A stretch of 64,000 nt of DNA, from assembly GCA_947469285.1 (NCBI GenBank), contig CANIOW010000001.1, forward strand, positions 62,001-126,000, written 5' to 3'. The DNA is from Gammaproteobacteria bacterium (lineage in GTDB: Bacteria > Pseudomonadota > Gammaproteobacteria > Steroidobacterales > Steroidobacteraceae). Positions 45,780 to 55,072 of this stretch are shown piece by piece; position 1 is the stretch's first letter; each line of letters opens with the position of its first letter. Below the pieces are notes generated by a model, which saw only the letters and a program-made list of their open reading frames with translations, did not search any database and had not been told where the DNA came from. The position numbers and the translations under genes were made by a program.

Positions 45780-47575
45780 GAGCGGGCTCCGTCGAGATGC
45801 GAGGCGACAGCATTCACGACGACGCGTGCGGTGAGCGGCTCGCCGCCGTAATCGAGCACCGCCGTCATTCGGTCACGGGCAACGCCGGTCTCGATGGCGA
45901 ACAAAGCGCGTAACTGCGCGTCACGATTTTGCTCAATCACAAAGGTATTCGGGTGCTGCAGTAGAAATGTTTTCACGGCGTCGGCGAAAGGAAATGCACG
46001 GATGCGCATGTAGTCGGCAACGATGCCCTGGTCGCGCAGGCGGTCGACGGCCTCGAGGACTGCGGCATGGCAGCCTCCCAAAGACACGAGACCGACGCTG
46101 GCACCCGGTTGGCGGTGGAATTCCGGCGCGGGGACGTGGTCCGCGGCCACGCGCAGTTTGTGGTCGAGCCGGTCCAGTACTTCCTGGTACTCCGCAGAGT
46201 CTTCGGTATAGGCGCCGTGCTTGTTGTGGCCAGAGCCACGTACGAAGTACGCGCCCTTGGGGTGAACGCCCGGGAGGGTGCGCGCGGCAATGCCGTCGCC
46301 ATCCACGTCCAGATAGCGCGAGAAGCTTTTCATCTTCTCCAGATCTTCGGCGGTCAGCACTTTGCCACGGTCTGGCGTATAGCTGTCATCCCATTGCAGG
46401 CGCCGGGTCATCCAGTCATTCATGCCGATATCGAGGTCGGTAGCGACAAACACCGGTGTCTGGAAGCGCTCAGCCAGATCAAACGCCGTGACGCTCTGGT
46501 AGAACGCATCTTCCGGATTGCACGGAAAAAGCACGATATGTTTGGTGTCGCCGTGGGAAGCGTAAGCCAGCGAGAACAGATCGCCTTGCTGGGTGCGTGT
46601 AGGCATGCCGGTGGCAGGGCCGACCCGCTGCACGTCGAAAAATACGCACGGAATTTCCGTGAAGTAAGCCAGCCCGATGAATTCCTGCATCAGTGAAATG
46701 CCGGGACCGGAGGTGTTGGTGAAAGCGCGTGCACCGGCCCAGTTGGCGCCGATGGCAATGCCGGCTGCCGACAGTTCGTCTTCCGCCTGAATGATAAGGA
46801 ATTTATTCTTGCCAGTGGCCGTGTCGACACGGTACTGCTCGCAAAACGCCTTGAAAGCTTCCATGAGCGAGGTGGAGGGGGTGATGGGATACCACGCGCC
46901 AACGGTCGCGCCGGCATACACCGCGCCCAGGCCACAGGCGGTATTGCCGTCCATGATGACAAAATCGCTGGTCGCGTCCATTCGCTTGAGGTGAAACGGC
47001 AACGGGCAGGCAAAGTTCGCTTTGGCGTAGTCGTAGCCGAGACGGATGGCGGTGAAGTTAAGGTCTAGCAGTGCCTTCTTCTTACCAAACTTCTCGTGGA
47101 GCATTTCGTGGATCACGTCCATCTCGATCTCAAGCAGGGCAGCCAGTGCGCCGGCATAAGCGATGTTTCGCAGTAGCGTGCGGTCCCGGTCGCGCTGGAA
47201 GGCCTCCACGCACATCTGGCCGAAGGGGATGCCGAGGATGGTGATGTCGGTCCGCACCAACTCCGCCGGCAGTGGCCAGCTCGAGTCGTACATCAGATAG
47301 CCACCCGGGCGGACCGTCGCGACATCTTTTTTGTAGGTGGCGGGGTTGATAGCCACCACTAGATCGATGACCGGCGGCCGTGCCGTATAGCCGTCTTTAT
47401 TGACGCGGATCTCGTACCAAGTGGGCAGTCCCTGGATGTTCGACGGAAAGATGTTCTTGCCGGTGACGGGAATGCCCATCCGGAAGATCGCCTGCATCAG
47501 TATCGAATTAGCACTAGCACTACCAGTCCCATTCACCGTGCCCATCTTGAAGGCGAAATCGTTGATCTGGTTCAT
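45776..47575 (-). CDS. korA: 2-oxoacid:acceptor oxidoreductase alpha (gamma-alpha fused) subunit, KorA type
   Basis: A 599-residue subunit. Residues 1-190 are the gamma-like domain (FKMGTVNGTGSASANSILMQ, GLPTWYEIRVNKDGY). The rest is the pyrimidine-binding alpha domain (GNTACGLGAVYAGATVGAWY, ITPSTSLMEAF, NTSGPGISLMQEFIGLAYF). The ATG at 47575 overlaps the korC stop (ATGA). The fused form is that of aerobic and facultative bacteria, such as Azoarcus KorA. Confidence 0.9.
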   Translation of the reverse strand: MNQINDFAFKMGTVNGTGSASANSILMQAIFRMGIPVTGKNIFPSNIQGLPTWYEIRVNKDGYTARPPVIDLVVAINPATYKKDVATVRPGGYLMYDSSWPLPAELVRTDITILGIPFGQMCVEAFQRDRDRTLLRNIAYAGALAALLEIEMDVIHEMLHEKFGKKKALLDLNFTAIRLGYDYAKANFACPLPFHLKRMDATSDFVIMDGNTACGLGAVYAGATVGAWYPITPSTSLMEAFKAFCEQYRVDTATGKNKFLIIQAEDELSAAGIAIGANWAGARAFTNTSGPGISLMQEFIGLAYFTEIPCVFFDVQRVGPATGMPTRTQQGDLFSLAYASHGDTKHIVLFPCNPEDAFYQSVTAFDLAERFQTPVFVATDLDIGMNDWMTRRLQWDDSYTPDRGKVLTAEDLEKMKSFSRYLDVDGDGIAARTLPGVHPKGAYFVRGSGHNKHGAYTEDSAEYQEVLDRLDHKLRVAADHVPAPEFHRQPGASVGLVSLGGCHAAVLEAVDRLRDQGIVADYMRIRAFPFADAVKTFLLQHPNTFVIEQNRDAQLRALFAIETGVARDRMTAVLDYGGEPLTARVVVNAVASHLDGARS

Positions 47576-49377
47576 AGGGCGCGTTGGACCTTGGAGGAGC
47601 ACTGCTGCGACGCGTAGGGCACGACGAGATCAAACTTGCGCATGTCCCAGGCAGCAGTAGGGCAGCGTTCAGCACACAATCCGCAGTGCACGCAGAGATC
47701 TTCATCCTTGACCATTAGTCGCCCGGTTTGCGGCAGGGGTTCGGAGAGATAAAGGTCCTGCGTCAGGTTGGTCGCCGGCGCACTCAGTCGCGTCCGCAAT
47801 TCACTTTCACTGTCCGTTGGCGCGGCGATGGTCAGACAGTTCACTGGGCAGACATCGACGCAGGCATCGCACTCGATGCAAAGCTTGCTGGTGAAATGGG
47901 TTTCGATGTCGCAGTTAAGACAGCGTTCCACTTCGGTGGCGGTCTGCTCGGCAGTGAAACCAAGCTCGACTTCGATGGCGATACCGGCAAACCGGTTGAC
48001 CAGCGCTTCATGGCTCATCTTGGCGCGTGGCTTCGGGTTGAAGTCGTTGCTGTAGGCCCAGGCCTGCATGCCGCTTTTGACGCTGGTCAGGTTCATCATG
48101 AACGGCAAGCGCTCGCCAGGGCTGATGCCCTGGCAGTGGTTATGAATGCTGACCGCCGCCTGGTGTCCGTGTTCCACAGCCCAGATGATATTTTGCGGTC
48201 CCCACGCGGCATCACCGCCAAAGAAGACCTCGGCTCGTGTGCTTTGGTGGGTGAGCTTGTCGACCACAGGCAGGTTGTGTTCGCCAAAGGCGATGCCAAT
48301 GTCTTTTTCAATCCACGGAAAAGCGTTGTCCTGACCGATAGCGAGGATGACGGTGTCGCAGCCAATGATGATGGTGTCGCTGACAATGCTGCTTTGTCGG
48401 CCATTCGTTTCGCTCCAGACGAGGCGCTCGAATTCCATACCGACCAGCTTGCCTTGTTCATAAACGAAACGCTTCGGAGCGTGGTTTTCGAGGATCTCTA
48501 CCTGTTCTTCTTCCGCATCCTCGAGTTCCCAAGGTGAGGCCTTGAAGTGTGGGCGGGAGCGCCGAGCGACGACCTTGACGCTGGTGGCGCCGAGGCGTCG
48601 GGCGCTGCGACAGCAGTCCATGGCGGTGTTGCCGACGCCGATGATCAGGACCCGGGGCGCGGTTTGCGTGACATGGCCAAAGTGGACGGAGCCGAGCCAC
48701 TCGATACCGATGTGGATGACTTCGCTGGCATTGCCCTCATGGCGTCCAGGGAGGTCGAGTTCCTTACCCTTCGGCGCGCCGCTGCCGACAAACACGGCGT
48801 CGTAACCTTCCGCCAGCAGTGCCTGCATGGAGTCGACAGACGTGTTGTAACGGACGTCGACACCCATATCGAGGATGTAGCCGGTTTCTTCGTCCAACAC
48901 CGAGGCAGGTAAACGGAACGCCGGAATATTGAAACGCATCAGGCCGCCAGCCTGGGAATGTTTTTCGAACAGCGTGATCGAATAGCCCAGCGGCATCAGG
49001 TCGTTGGCAACGGTGAGGCTCGAGGGCCCCGCGCCAATCAAGGCGATACGCTTGCCATTTTTCTGCGTGGGCGCCTTGGGGAGCCGGTCACTGATGTCGT
49101 CGCGCAGGTCGGCGGCAACGCGTTTCAGGCGGCAGATAGCCACCGGCGTGCCGTCGATGCGGCCACGGCGACAGGCCGGCTCGCAGGGGCGGTCGCAGGT
49201 CCGTCCAAGGATTCCGGGGAATACGTTGGATTCCCGGTTGAGCAGGTAAGACTCCGAGAATTTTCCCTGGGCGATGAGCCGCAGGTACTCGGGGACATTG
49301 GTGTGTGCAGGGCACGCATACTGGCAGTCCACCACCTTGTGGTAGTGGGCAGGCTGGGTCACATCAGTGGGGCTCAA
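47572..49377 (-). CDS. korC: FAD/iron-sulfur NAD(P)H-linked oxidoreductase subunit, KorC type
   Basis: A 601-residue flavoprotein of the glutamate-synthase-small-subunit type. The N-terminus binds Fe-S (DCQYACPAHTNVPEYLR, GRTCDRPCEPACRRG). The middle binds FAD and NAD(P) (ALIGAGPSSLTVANDL, IGVGNTAMDCCRSARRLG). The C-terminus has two [4Fe-4S] motifs (CIECDACVDVCPVNCL, CVHCGLCAERCP). As recalled, the 2-oxoglutarate:NADP oxidoreductase of Azoarcus evansii has this subunit beside KorA and KorB. The start is a TTG with GGGGGGAAG just upstream; a GTG five codons later is an alternative. Confidence 0.83.
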   Translation of the reverse strand: MSPTDVTQPAHYHKVVDCQYACPAHTNVPEYLRLIAQGKFSESYLLNRESNVFPGILGRTCDRPCEPACRRGRIDGTPVAICRLKRVAADLRDDISDRLPKAPTQKNGKRIALIGAGPSSLTVANDLMPLGYSITLFEKHSQAGGLMRFNIPAFRLPASVLDEETGYILDMGVDVRYNTSVDSMQALLAEGYDAVFVGSGAPKGKELDLPGRHEGNASEVIHIGIEWLGSVHFGHVTQTAPRVLIIGVGNTAMDCCRSARRLGATSVKVVARRSRPHFKASPWELEDAEEEQVEILENHAPKRFVYEQGKLVGMEFERLVWSETNGRQSSIVSDTIIIGCDTVILAIGQDNAFPWIEKDIGIAFGEHNLPVVDKLTHQSTRAEVFFGGDAAWGPQNIIWAVEHGHQAAVSIHNHCQGISPGERLPFMMNLTSVKSGMQAWAYSNDFNPKPRAKMSHEALVNRFAGIAIEVELGFTAEQTATEVERCLNCDIETHFTSKLCIECDACVDVCPVNCLTIAAPTDSESELRTRLSAPATNLTQDLYLSEPLPQTGRLMVKDEDLCVHCGLCAERCPTAAWDMRKFDLVVPYASQQCSSKVQRAL

Positions 49378-49514
49378 AGCGCTCTTCCCCCCTTGCTTTC
49401 TAGTAGTCCTTTATTCTCGCTGGCGGGGCGGGTATTAGCAATGGGAAATGTGGTGCTTGGCCGCCTACGCGTGGTTTAAAGTGCCCGGGGATTTACCCCA
49501 GAGGACGCGCCACG

Positions 49515-51680
49515 ATGATTAGCCGCCAGTGGTCGATACTCCTGCGGGCCAGCCGGTTGGTGACGGTGGCGGTGGCGCTGGTGGCGGTCATGCCGGCGCG
49601 GGCTGGGAGCGAGTTCGACGAGGTGATCGTCACCGCCCAGAAGCGCGAGCAAGGTATCTACGATGCCCCGGTTGCTATCACCGCCTTTAGCGAAGCGACG
49701 CTGCTCAAACAAGGGATTGCGGACCTGACCGACCTTGGGAAGTTCGTGCCGAACATGAATGTGACCGGCTATGGCGCTGGGCAGACCTCATCAGTAAACG
49801 CCTTTATTCGCGGCATCGGCTTGCAGGACCACCTGATCACCACGGACCCGGGTGTGGGCGTGTATGTGGATGGCGTGTACCTTGGGCGTCAGGTGGGACA
49901 GAACTGGAGTCTGGCCAACATCGAGCGGGTGGAAGTCCTGCGCGGACCACAGGGGACCCTGTACGGACGAAACTCGATTGGCGGGGCTATTAACCTCATT
50001 ACCCGCAAGCCGGGCGCCGATGATGGCGGCAAGGTGTCGCTGCTGGCCGGGAGCCGTGGACGGTTCAATGCCGAGGTGTATGCCGATCAGCGGCTCTCGG
50101 AACAGTGGGCGGTGTCGTTGAGCGGTGCTTTCCAGCGCCGTGACGGGCTTGGCCGCTTCTTGCTGCTGTCGCATCCCGGCAAGCAGGTGGGGCAGCTGCA
50201 GGATGCTTCGGGGCGGTTGGCAGTGTTATGGACGCCTAGTGCACGCTGGTCCGTATTGCTCACCGCCGATGCCAACCAAGGCGACAATGGTTTGCGACCC
50301 TACGACACCTTGATCGACGAAGTGCCCACGGGGGCGCTCTACCGCGCAGGCTATCGCAATGCCGACGGGGCTGCGAATCCCTATGACAACAATACCGGGC
50401 AAGCCGGCCAGGTTGCCGTGACCAACCACGCGCAAGGCCTTGCCGTGACGCTGGACTACGAGATTTCGGCGCACCTGAAGACCAAGTTACTGCTGAGCGA
50501 TCGTCAGTCGCGCTACACGGCAGGTCTCGACGATGATGGTTTCTTTGCAGATTTCCTCTCCTTCCCGGAGGTCGGTGAAGCCCATCAAACCTCCGTCGAG
50601 TGGCAATGGACCGGGGCCACGGGTGCTTGGGATTACCTGGCGGGCTTGTACCGTTTCACCGAGCAAGGCAAGAACGTGCAGGCGGCTTATACGTTTAATG
50701 GCAGTCCAGGTAGTTTTCAGCTCAACCAGAACACCACGAGTCAGGCGGGGTTCGTGCACCTGGGGTATACCCCGGTGCCGCGGCTACGGCTGAGTGGCGG
50801 GCTGCGTCGCACGCGGGACGATAAGACCGCCGGAGTGAACATCGGCCATGGGCTCATCGACGAGCAGGCCAGCCGACGCTGGTCACAGACCAGCTGGGAA
50901 CTGTCGGCAGCCTTCCGGGTCGGCGAGCAGATGTCGGTCTATGGCACCGTGCAGAACGGCTATCAGTCGGGGCAATTTCCACCCCGCCCCTTCTGTCTGT
51001 TTGCAGCACTGGATCTTACGCAGCCAGGTCATGTGCGGCGCCCCAACTGTTTTACCGCCGGCGACAATGTCACTGCGCGCAATCATGAGATCGGCTTGAA
51101 GGGGCAACCGCTGGAGCATCTGCAGCTGAGCGTTGCCGTGTTTCATACCCGCTATTCGCACTTGCCCTACCAGTTGAACACGACCACCGCTAACGGTTTC
51201 GATACGCGTAACGTGGTGGTTGATCAAGTGTCGCGGGGCATTGAGTGGGAAAGCACTTGGCAGGTCACCGAGGGTTTCCGCCTGTATTCAACGCTCGGCT
51301 ATTTGGAGGCGCAAGTGAACGACCCCATGGCCGTCGCCCCGCTCACGCCGCGTTTGACCGCCTCTATCAGTCCCGAGTGGACGCTGCATACGGCGCAGGG
51401 CGGCGAAGTGACGCTGCGTGCCGATGGTTCCTATCGCAGCAAAATGCATGGCGAGCCGGTGGCTGCAGCAAACCGCTTTACGACGATGGCCAGTCGTAGC
51501 CTGGTCAATGTCGATCTTGGTTACCAGCCGCCGGGCGCCCGCTGGTCAGTGTCCGCTTATGGGCGAAATTTGACGGATCGGCGCTATGACAATGCGAGGC
51601 TGAACACGGGCGACTACGTGGTCGTCATGCTCAGTAACGATGCCAGTGAATTCGGGGTGCGCTTCACGCAACAGTTTTGA
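49515..51680 (+). CDS. TonB-dependent outer-membrane receptor
   Basis: A 721-residue receptor. A signal peptide (cleavage near VMPARA-G) is followed by the TonB box EVIVTAQKREQ. The plug domain (VAITAFSEATLLKQGIADLT, GPQGTLYGRNSIGGAINLIT) comes next, then a 22-strand barrel ending in FGVRFTQQF with the C-terminal Phe. This is the style of receptors in sphingomonad and gammaproteobacterial clusters for hydrophobic or siderophore-like compounds, so it probably imports the island's substrate. It is alone on the plus strand. No operator of the island type is seen in its upstream gap. Confidence 0.93.
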   Translation: MISRQWSILLRASRLVTVAVALVAVMPARAGSEFDEVIVTAQKREQGIYDAPVAITAFSEATLLKQGIADLTDLGKFVPNMNVTGYGAGQTSSVNAFIRGIGLQDHLITTDPGVGVYVDGVYLGRQVGQNWSLANIERVEVLRGPQGTLYGRNSIGGAINLITRKPGADDGGKVSLLAGSRGRFNAEVYADQRLSEQWAVSLSGAFQRRDGLGRFLLLSHPGKQVGQLQDASGRLAVLWTPSARWSVLLTADANQGDNGLRPYDTLIDEVPTGALYRAGYRNADGAANPYDNNTGQAGQVAVTNHAQGLAVTLDYEISAHLKTKLLLSDRQSRYTAGLDDDGFFADFLSFPEVGEAHQTSVEWQWTGATGAWDYLAGLYRFTEQGKNVQAAYTFNGSPGSFQLNQNTTSQAGFVHLGYTPVPRLRLSGGLRRTRDDKTAGVNIGHGLIDEQASRRWSQTSWELSAAFRVGEQMSVYGTVQNGYQSGQFPPRPFCLFAALDLTQPGHVRRPNCFTAGDNVTARNHEIGLKGQPLEHLQLSVAVFHTRYSHLPYQLNTTTANGFDTRNVVVDQVSRGIEWESTWQVTEGFRLYSTLGYLEAQVNDPMAVAPLTPRLTASISPEWTLHTAQGGEVTLRADGSYRSKMHGEPVAAANRFTTMASRSLVNVDLGYQPPGARWSVSAYGRNLTDRRYDNARLNTGDYVVVMLSNDASEFGVRFTQQF

Positions 51681-51693
51681 AGCGAACCCCGAA
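51651..51693. terminator. Hairpin covering the TonB receptor stop, convergent genes
   Basis: Arms 51651-51665 and 51679-51693 pair at 14 of 15 positions around a 13-base loop, with the receptor's TGA at the start of the right arm. It lies before the convergent E2 stop at 51703. There is no T-run. Confidence 0.55.
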
Positions 51694-51702
51694 CCGATCA
51701 GC

Positions 51703-52944
51703 TTAAAGGGCGGCTGGCGCCTCCAGTAATTCACGCAGCGCCGCGAGGAACGCTGCCCCGACTGCGCCGTCGACCACCCGGTGGTCGCAAGAGACGGTCA
51801 GCGTTGCTACCTTGGCCACCACCGCCGCGCCTTGCCTGGCAATGACGCGCTCGCGAGCAGCGCCCACGGCCAGAATCGCCACCTGCGGCGGGTTGATGAT
51901 GGCGTCGAAGCCGTCGATACCGAACATGCCGAGGTTAGAGACGGTGAACGTGCCACCGGTGATTTCCTCACGCGTCAGCTTGCCGCTGCGCGCCCGTTCC
52001 GCCAGCGCGGCCACCGTCGTGGCAATCTCGGCGGCGCTCTGGTTGGCGGCGTCGCGCACCACGGGCGTCGACAAACCACCGGGAGTGGAAACCGCAACAC
52101 AGAGGTCGGCACGGGCGAAGCGAATCACTTCATCCGCAGCGTAGTGCGCGTTCAGTTGTGGGTGGTGTGCCAGCGTCAGCGCTACGCCTCGCAGCAGCAG
52201 GTCGTTGACGGACAGTTTCGCCCCGCCGGCGACGAGCTGGGCGCGACGCGCGAACAGCGCTGTGAAGTCCACCGCCGTGGTGAGACGGTAATGCGGGATC
52301 GTCTGCTTTGATTCGCTGAGCCGACGGGCAATGGTCAGCCGCATCGGGCTCATCTTCTCGTGGGTCGCTGGGTTGGCCGCCGTCGGAGCACTGGCGGCAG
52401 CCGCTACCGGTGCGGCTGCGCCGGGAGAGGGCGCACCACCGGCCTGCAAGCTGGCGTGGAATGCCTCGACATCTTCCTTGGACACGCGGCCGTTACGTCC
52501 GGTGCCCTTGACCAGCGTGATATCGACTCCAAGCTTGTCAGCGATGCGGCGGGCGATAGGACTGACGCGTTGTTCACCGTCGTCCAGCGGCGCGGCGCTG
52601 GGCGCCGCCGCCGCGGTGGCGCCATTATCCTCTGGCTCGAACGAGGCGTTCGCGCCCTTGAAGTTAGCGATGAACGTATCGAGCTCCGCTTCGCTGATGT
52701 CGGCGTCGGCGTAAACGCCTACCAGCGCGCCGACGGGGAGGGTATCGCCTACCTCACCCACAATGCGGCGCAGCGTGCCGGCCACGGGAGATTCGACCGT
52801 GTTGACGATTTTTTCGGTTTCCACATCCAGCAAGGGATCGTTTTTGCCGAGCACTTGCCCGGCCACGGCATGCCAGCCGTTGATGGTCCCTTCCTGCATT
52901 TCAATGCCCCACTTGGGCATGGTGATCGGCATGATTTTTGACAT
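51703..52944 (-). CDS. Dihydrolipoamide acyltransferase (E2)
   Basis: A 413-residue E2 of a 2-oxoacid or acetoin dehydrogenase. A single lipoyl domain has its lysine in DVETEKIVNTVESP. A peripheral subunit-binding domain follows (VSPIARRIADKLGVDITLVKG). The catalytic domain ends with DHRVVDGAVGAAFLAAL (His and Asp of the active site). E1 beta is 5 bp upstream. No E3 gene is in the window, so E3 must come from elsewhere. Confidence 0.92.
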   Translation of the reverse strand: MSKIMPITMPKWGIEMQEGTINGWHAVAGQVLGKNDPLLDVETEKIVNTVESPVAGTLRRIVGEVGDTLPVGALVGVYADADISEAELDTFIANFKGANASFEPEDNGATAAAAPSAAPLDDGEQRVSPIARRIADKLGVDITLVKGTGRNGRVSKEDVEAFHASLQAGGAPSPGAAAPVAAAASAPTAANPATHEKMSPMRLTIARRLSESKQTIPHYRLTTAVDFTALFARRAQLVAGGAKLSVNDLLLRGVALTLAHHPQLNAHYAADEVIRFARADLCVAVSTPGGLSTPVVRDAANQSAAEIATTVAALAERARSGKLTREEITGGTFTVSNLGMFGIDGFDAIINPPQVAILAVGAARERVIARQGAAVVAKVATLTVSCDHRVVDGAVGAAFLAALRELLEAPAAL

Positions 52945-52949
52945 GGTGT

Positions 52950-53960
52950 TCAGTCCTTCAACACGGCGCGGATGGCCGCTTCAATACGGGCGGGGCTAGG
53001 TACGTAGGCGCGTTCGAGTTCACGCGCAAACGGGACCGGGGTATGCGGTGCAGTGATAATTTGCACGGGGGCCTTCAGGCTGTGAAAGCCTTTGGCAGCG
53101 ACCATGCCGGCGATGTCGCTGGCCACGCTGCAGCGCGGGTTGCTCTCATCGATGACTACCAGTCTACCGGTGCTCTCAACACTCTCTAGGATGGTGTCCT
53201 CATCGAGCGGGGAGGTCGTGCGCGGGTCGATCAGGTCACAGGTGATGCCCTCTTTGGCCAAGGCATCGATCACCTTTTCCGCGAAGGGCACCATGCGGGC
53301 AATGGCCACTACCGTGACATGCTCGCCTTCACGCACCAGTGCCGCTTCACCGAAGGGGATGGTGTAGGCGCCATCTGGCACTTCGCTCTTGCGCGGATAC
53401 AGCGCCTTATGTTCGAAGAACATCACCGGATCATCCCCGCGCAGCGCGGTGATCATCAGCCCCTTGGCATCGTAGGCGTTGGAGGGCACCACCACTTTCA
53501 GACCCGGGACTGCCGTCAGCAGCGCGTAGATGGTCTGTGAGTGCTGTGCCCCCATGTTCATGCCAGCCCCCATGGCCAGACGCACCACCGCCGGGCAACG
53601 CGCCTTGCCGCCGAACATGTAGCGGAACTTGGCCATCTGGTTAAATATCTGGTCGAGACTAACGCCCACGAAATCGGCGAACATCAGTTCCGCCACCGGC
53701 CGTAGGCCAGCGAGGGCTGCGCCCGCGGCGGCGCCCATGATGGCGCTTTCGCTGATGGGCGTGTCGATGACACGCCGGTCACCGAACTTCGGTAGTAGCC
53801 CCTTGGTTACGCCAAAGATGCCACCCGAGGCTTCACGTTCACCGCTGGTGCCACCGGCACCACCGGAAACGTCTTCGCCGAGCACGATGATGGACGGGTC
53901 CCGTGCCATCTCCAGATGCAACGCGTCATTGATCGCGTCGCGCATCGATTTCTGTGCCAT
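52950..53960 (-). CDS. 2-oxoacid/acetoin dehydrogenase E1 beta subunit
   Basis: A 336-residue transketolase-like beta subunit: MRDAINDALHLEMARDPSII, VLGEDVSGGAGGTSGE, FGDRRVIDTPISESAIMGAA, and the late LVVIDESNPRCSVASDIA. The ATG at 53960 follows GAGGAACCTGAC and sits 10 bp after the E1 alpha stop. The longer open frame is out of family. Confidence 0.92.
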   Translation of the reverse strand: MAQKSMRDAINDALHLEMARDPSIIVLGEDVSGGAGGTSGEREASGGIFGVTKGLLPKFGDRRVIDTPISESAIMGAAAGAALAGLRPVAELMFADFVGVSLDQIFNQMAKFRYMFGGKARCPAVVRLAMGAGMNMGAQHSQTIYALLTAVPGLKVVVPSNAYDAKGLMITALRGDDPVMFFEHKALYPRKSEVPDGAYTIPFGEAALVREGEHVTVVAIARMVPFAEKVIDALAKEGITCDLIDPRTTSPLDEDTILESVESTGRLVVIDESNPRCSVASDIAGMVAAKGFHSLKAPVQIITAPHTPVPFARELERAYVPSPARIEAAIRAVLKD

Positions 53961-53970
53961 GTCAGGTTCC

Positions 53971-54975
53971 TCAGTACGCGGCGTAGACGTCGGTGAGCAG
54001 GTCGGCTTCCGGCGGTGGCGCCGCTGCCTTTGCCGCAACGACGGCCGTGTCGATGAGGCTCAGGACCTCAGCGTCGATCAAATCCAGTTCCGCCGTTTCC
54101 AGCCAGCCTTCCTGCGTCACGCGGTCGCGAAAGCGCACCAGACAATCCATGGTTTGGCGTTGTTGTTGTACTTCACCCTTGGCGCGATACAACTGCGGAT
54201 CGCCTTCGAAGTGGCCGAAGAAACGGGTGATGCGTGGCTCCAGGGTCGCCGGTCCGCCGCCTTGACGCGCGCGCTCCACGAGTCGGCCCATGGTGGCGTA
54301 GACGTCAAAGAAGTCGGCCCCGTCACAGGTTTCCGCTGGCATGCCGAAGCCGCGAGCGCGGCCGGCGATGTCCTTGCTGCCGACCGCGTAGTCCGCGCCG
54401 GTGTGTTCGCTGTAGCCATTGTTCTCGAACACGAACAGCGTGGGCACTTGTAGCACTACAGCCATGTTCATGGCTTCGAACACGGTGCCCTGGTTGGCGC
54501 TGCCATCACCGCCGAAGGCTACCGATACCGTGCCGTCACCGCGGTTGCGACAGGCGATGGCGGCACCCACTGCGATAGGCGGGCCGCCACCGACGATGGC
54601 GTTAGCGCCGAGCATGCCCTTGTCGAAATCGGCAATGTGCATGGAGCCGCCCTTGCCTTTACACAGGCCGTCGCGGCGTCCGTAGATTTCTTTCATCATG
54701 CCGATGACATCGCAGCCCTTGGCGATGCAGTGGCCATGGCCGCGATGCGTGCTGACTATGTAGTCGGCATCGCTGAGCAGTTCGCAGACGCCGACGGCGA
54801 CGGCTTCCTGACCGGAGTACAGATGGGTGAAGCCGGGAATTTCGCCGGTCTGAATTTCGACGTGCAGGCGCTCCTCGAACTCACGAATGGTCTTCATCTG
54901 CCGATAGGCGCGCAGTAAAGCAGCGCGCGACAGCGCAGGTGCGGTGGCAGGTGCGGTGGATGGACCGGTGGGCAA
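53971..54975 (-). CDS. 2-oxoacid/acetoin dehydrogenase E1 alpha subunit
   Basis: A 334-residue thiamine-diphosphate subunit of the AcoA/PdhA type: HLYSGQEAVAVGVCELL, STHRGHGHCIAKGCDV, KGGSMHIADFDKGMLGANAI, and the ThDP motif GGDGSANQGTVFEAMNMA with FVFENNGYS. I chose a TTG start at 54975 because AGGAG lies six bases before it; no ATG occurs until MKTIREFEERL. It heads the E1 alpha-E1 beta-E2 operon. Class II operator sites lie 58-95 bp upstream. Confidence 0.9.
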   Translation of the reverse strand: MPTGPSTAPATAPALSRAALLRAYRQMKTIREFEERLHVEIQTGEIPGFTHLYSGQEAVAVGVCELLSDADYIVSTHRGHGHCIAKGCDVIGMMKEIYGRRDGLCKGKGGSMHIADFDKGMLGANAIVGGGPPIAVGAAIACRNRGDGTVSVAFGGDGSANQGTVFEAMNMAVVLQVPTLFVFENNGYSEHTGADYAVGSKDIAGRARGFGMPAETCDGADFFDVYATMGRLVERARQGGGPATLEPRITRFFGHFEGDPQLYRAKGEVQQQRQTMDCLVRFRDRVTQEGWLETAELDLIDAEVLSLIDTAVVAAKAAAPPPEADLLTDVYAAY

Positions 54976-55032
54976 GGGAATCTCCTGAATCCGGCTGACA
55001 GGCCGGCGTGCAGATGCTACGGGAGCGGCCAA

Positions 55033-55050
55033 AAACAATCAACATTGACG
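55033..55050. promoter_or_regulatory. Class II operator-like site D1
   Basis: Half-sites AATCA (55037-55041) and TGACG (55046-55050) are spaced 4 bp apart inside AAACAATCA-ACAT-TGACG. It is the weaker of a tandem pair 19 bp apart, upstream of the E1 alpha gene. Confidence 0.5.
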
Positions 55051-55051
55051 G

Positions 55052-55069
55052 AAACAATCAGCCTTGATT
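55052..55069. promoter_or_regulatory. Class II operator-like site D2
   Basis: AAACAATCAGCCTTGATT: arms AATCA and TGATT spaced 4 bp apart. The left half AAACAATCA differs at one base from the class I half-site AAACAGTCA. It is 77 bp upstream of the E1 alpha start, in a 97-bp gap. Confidence 0.6.
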
Positions 55070-55072
55070 TTT

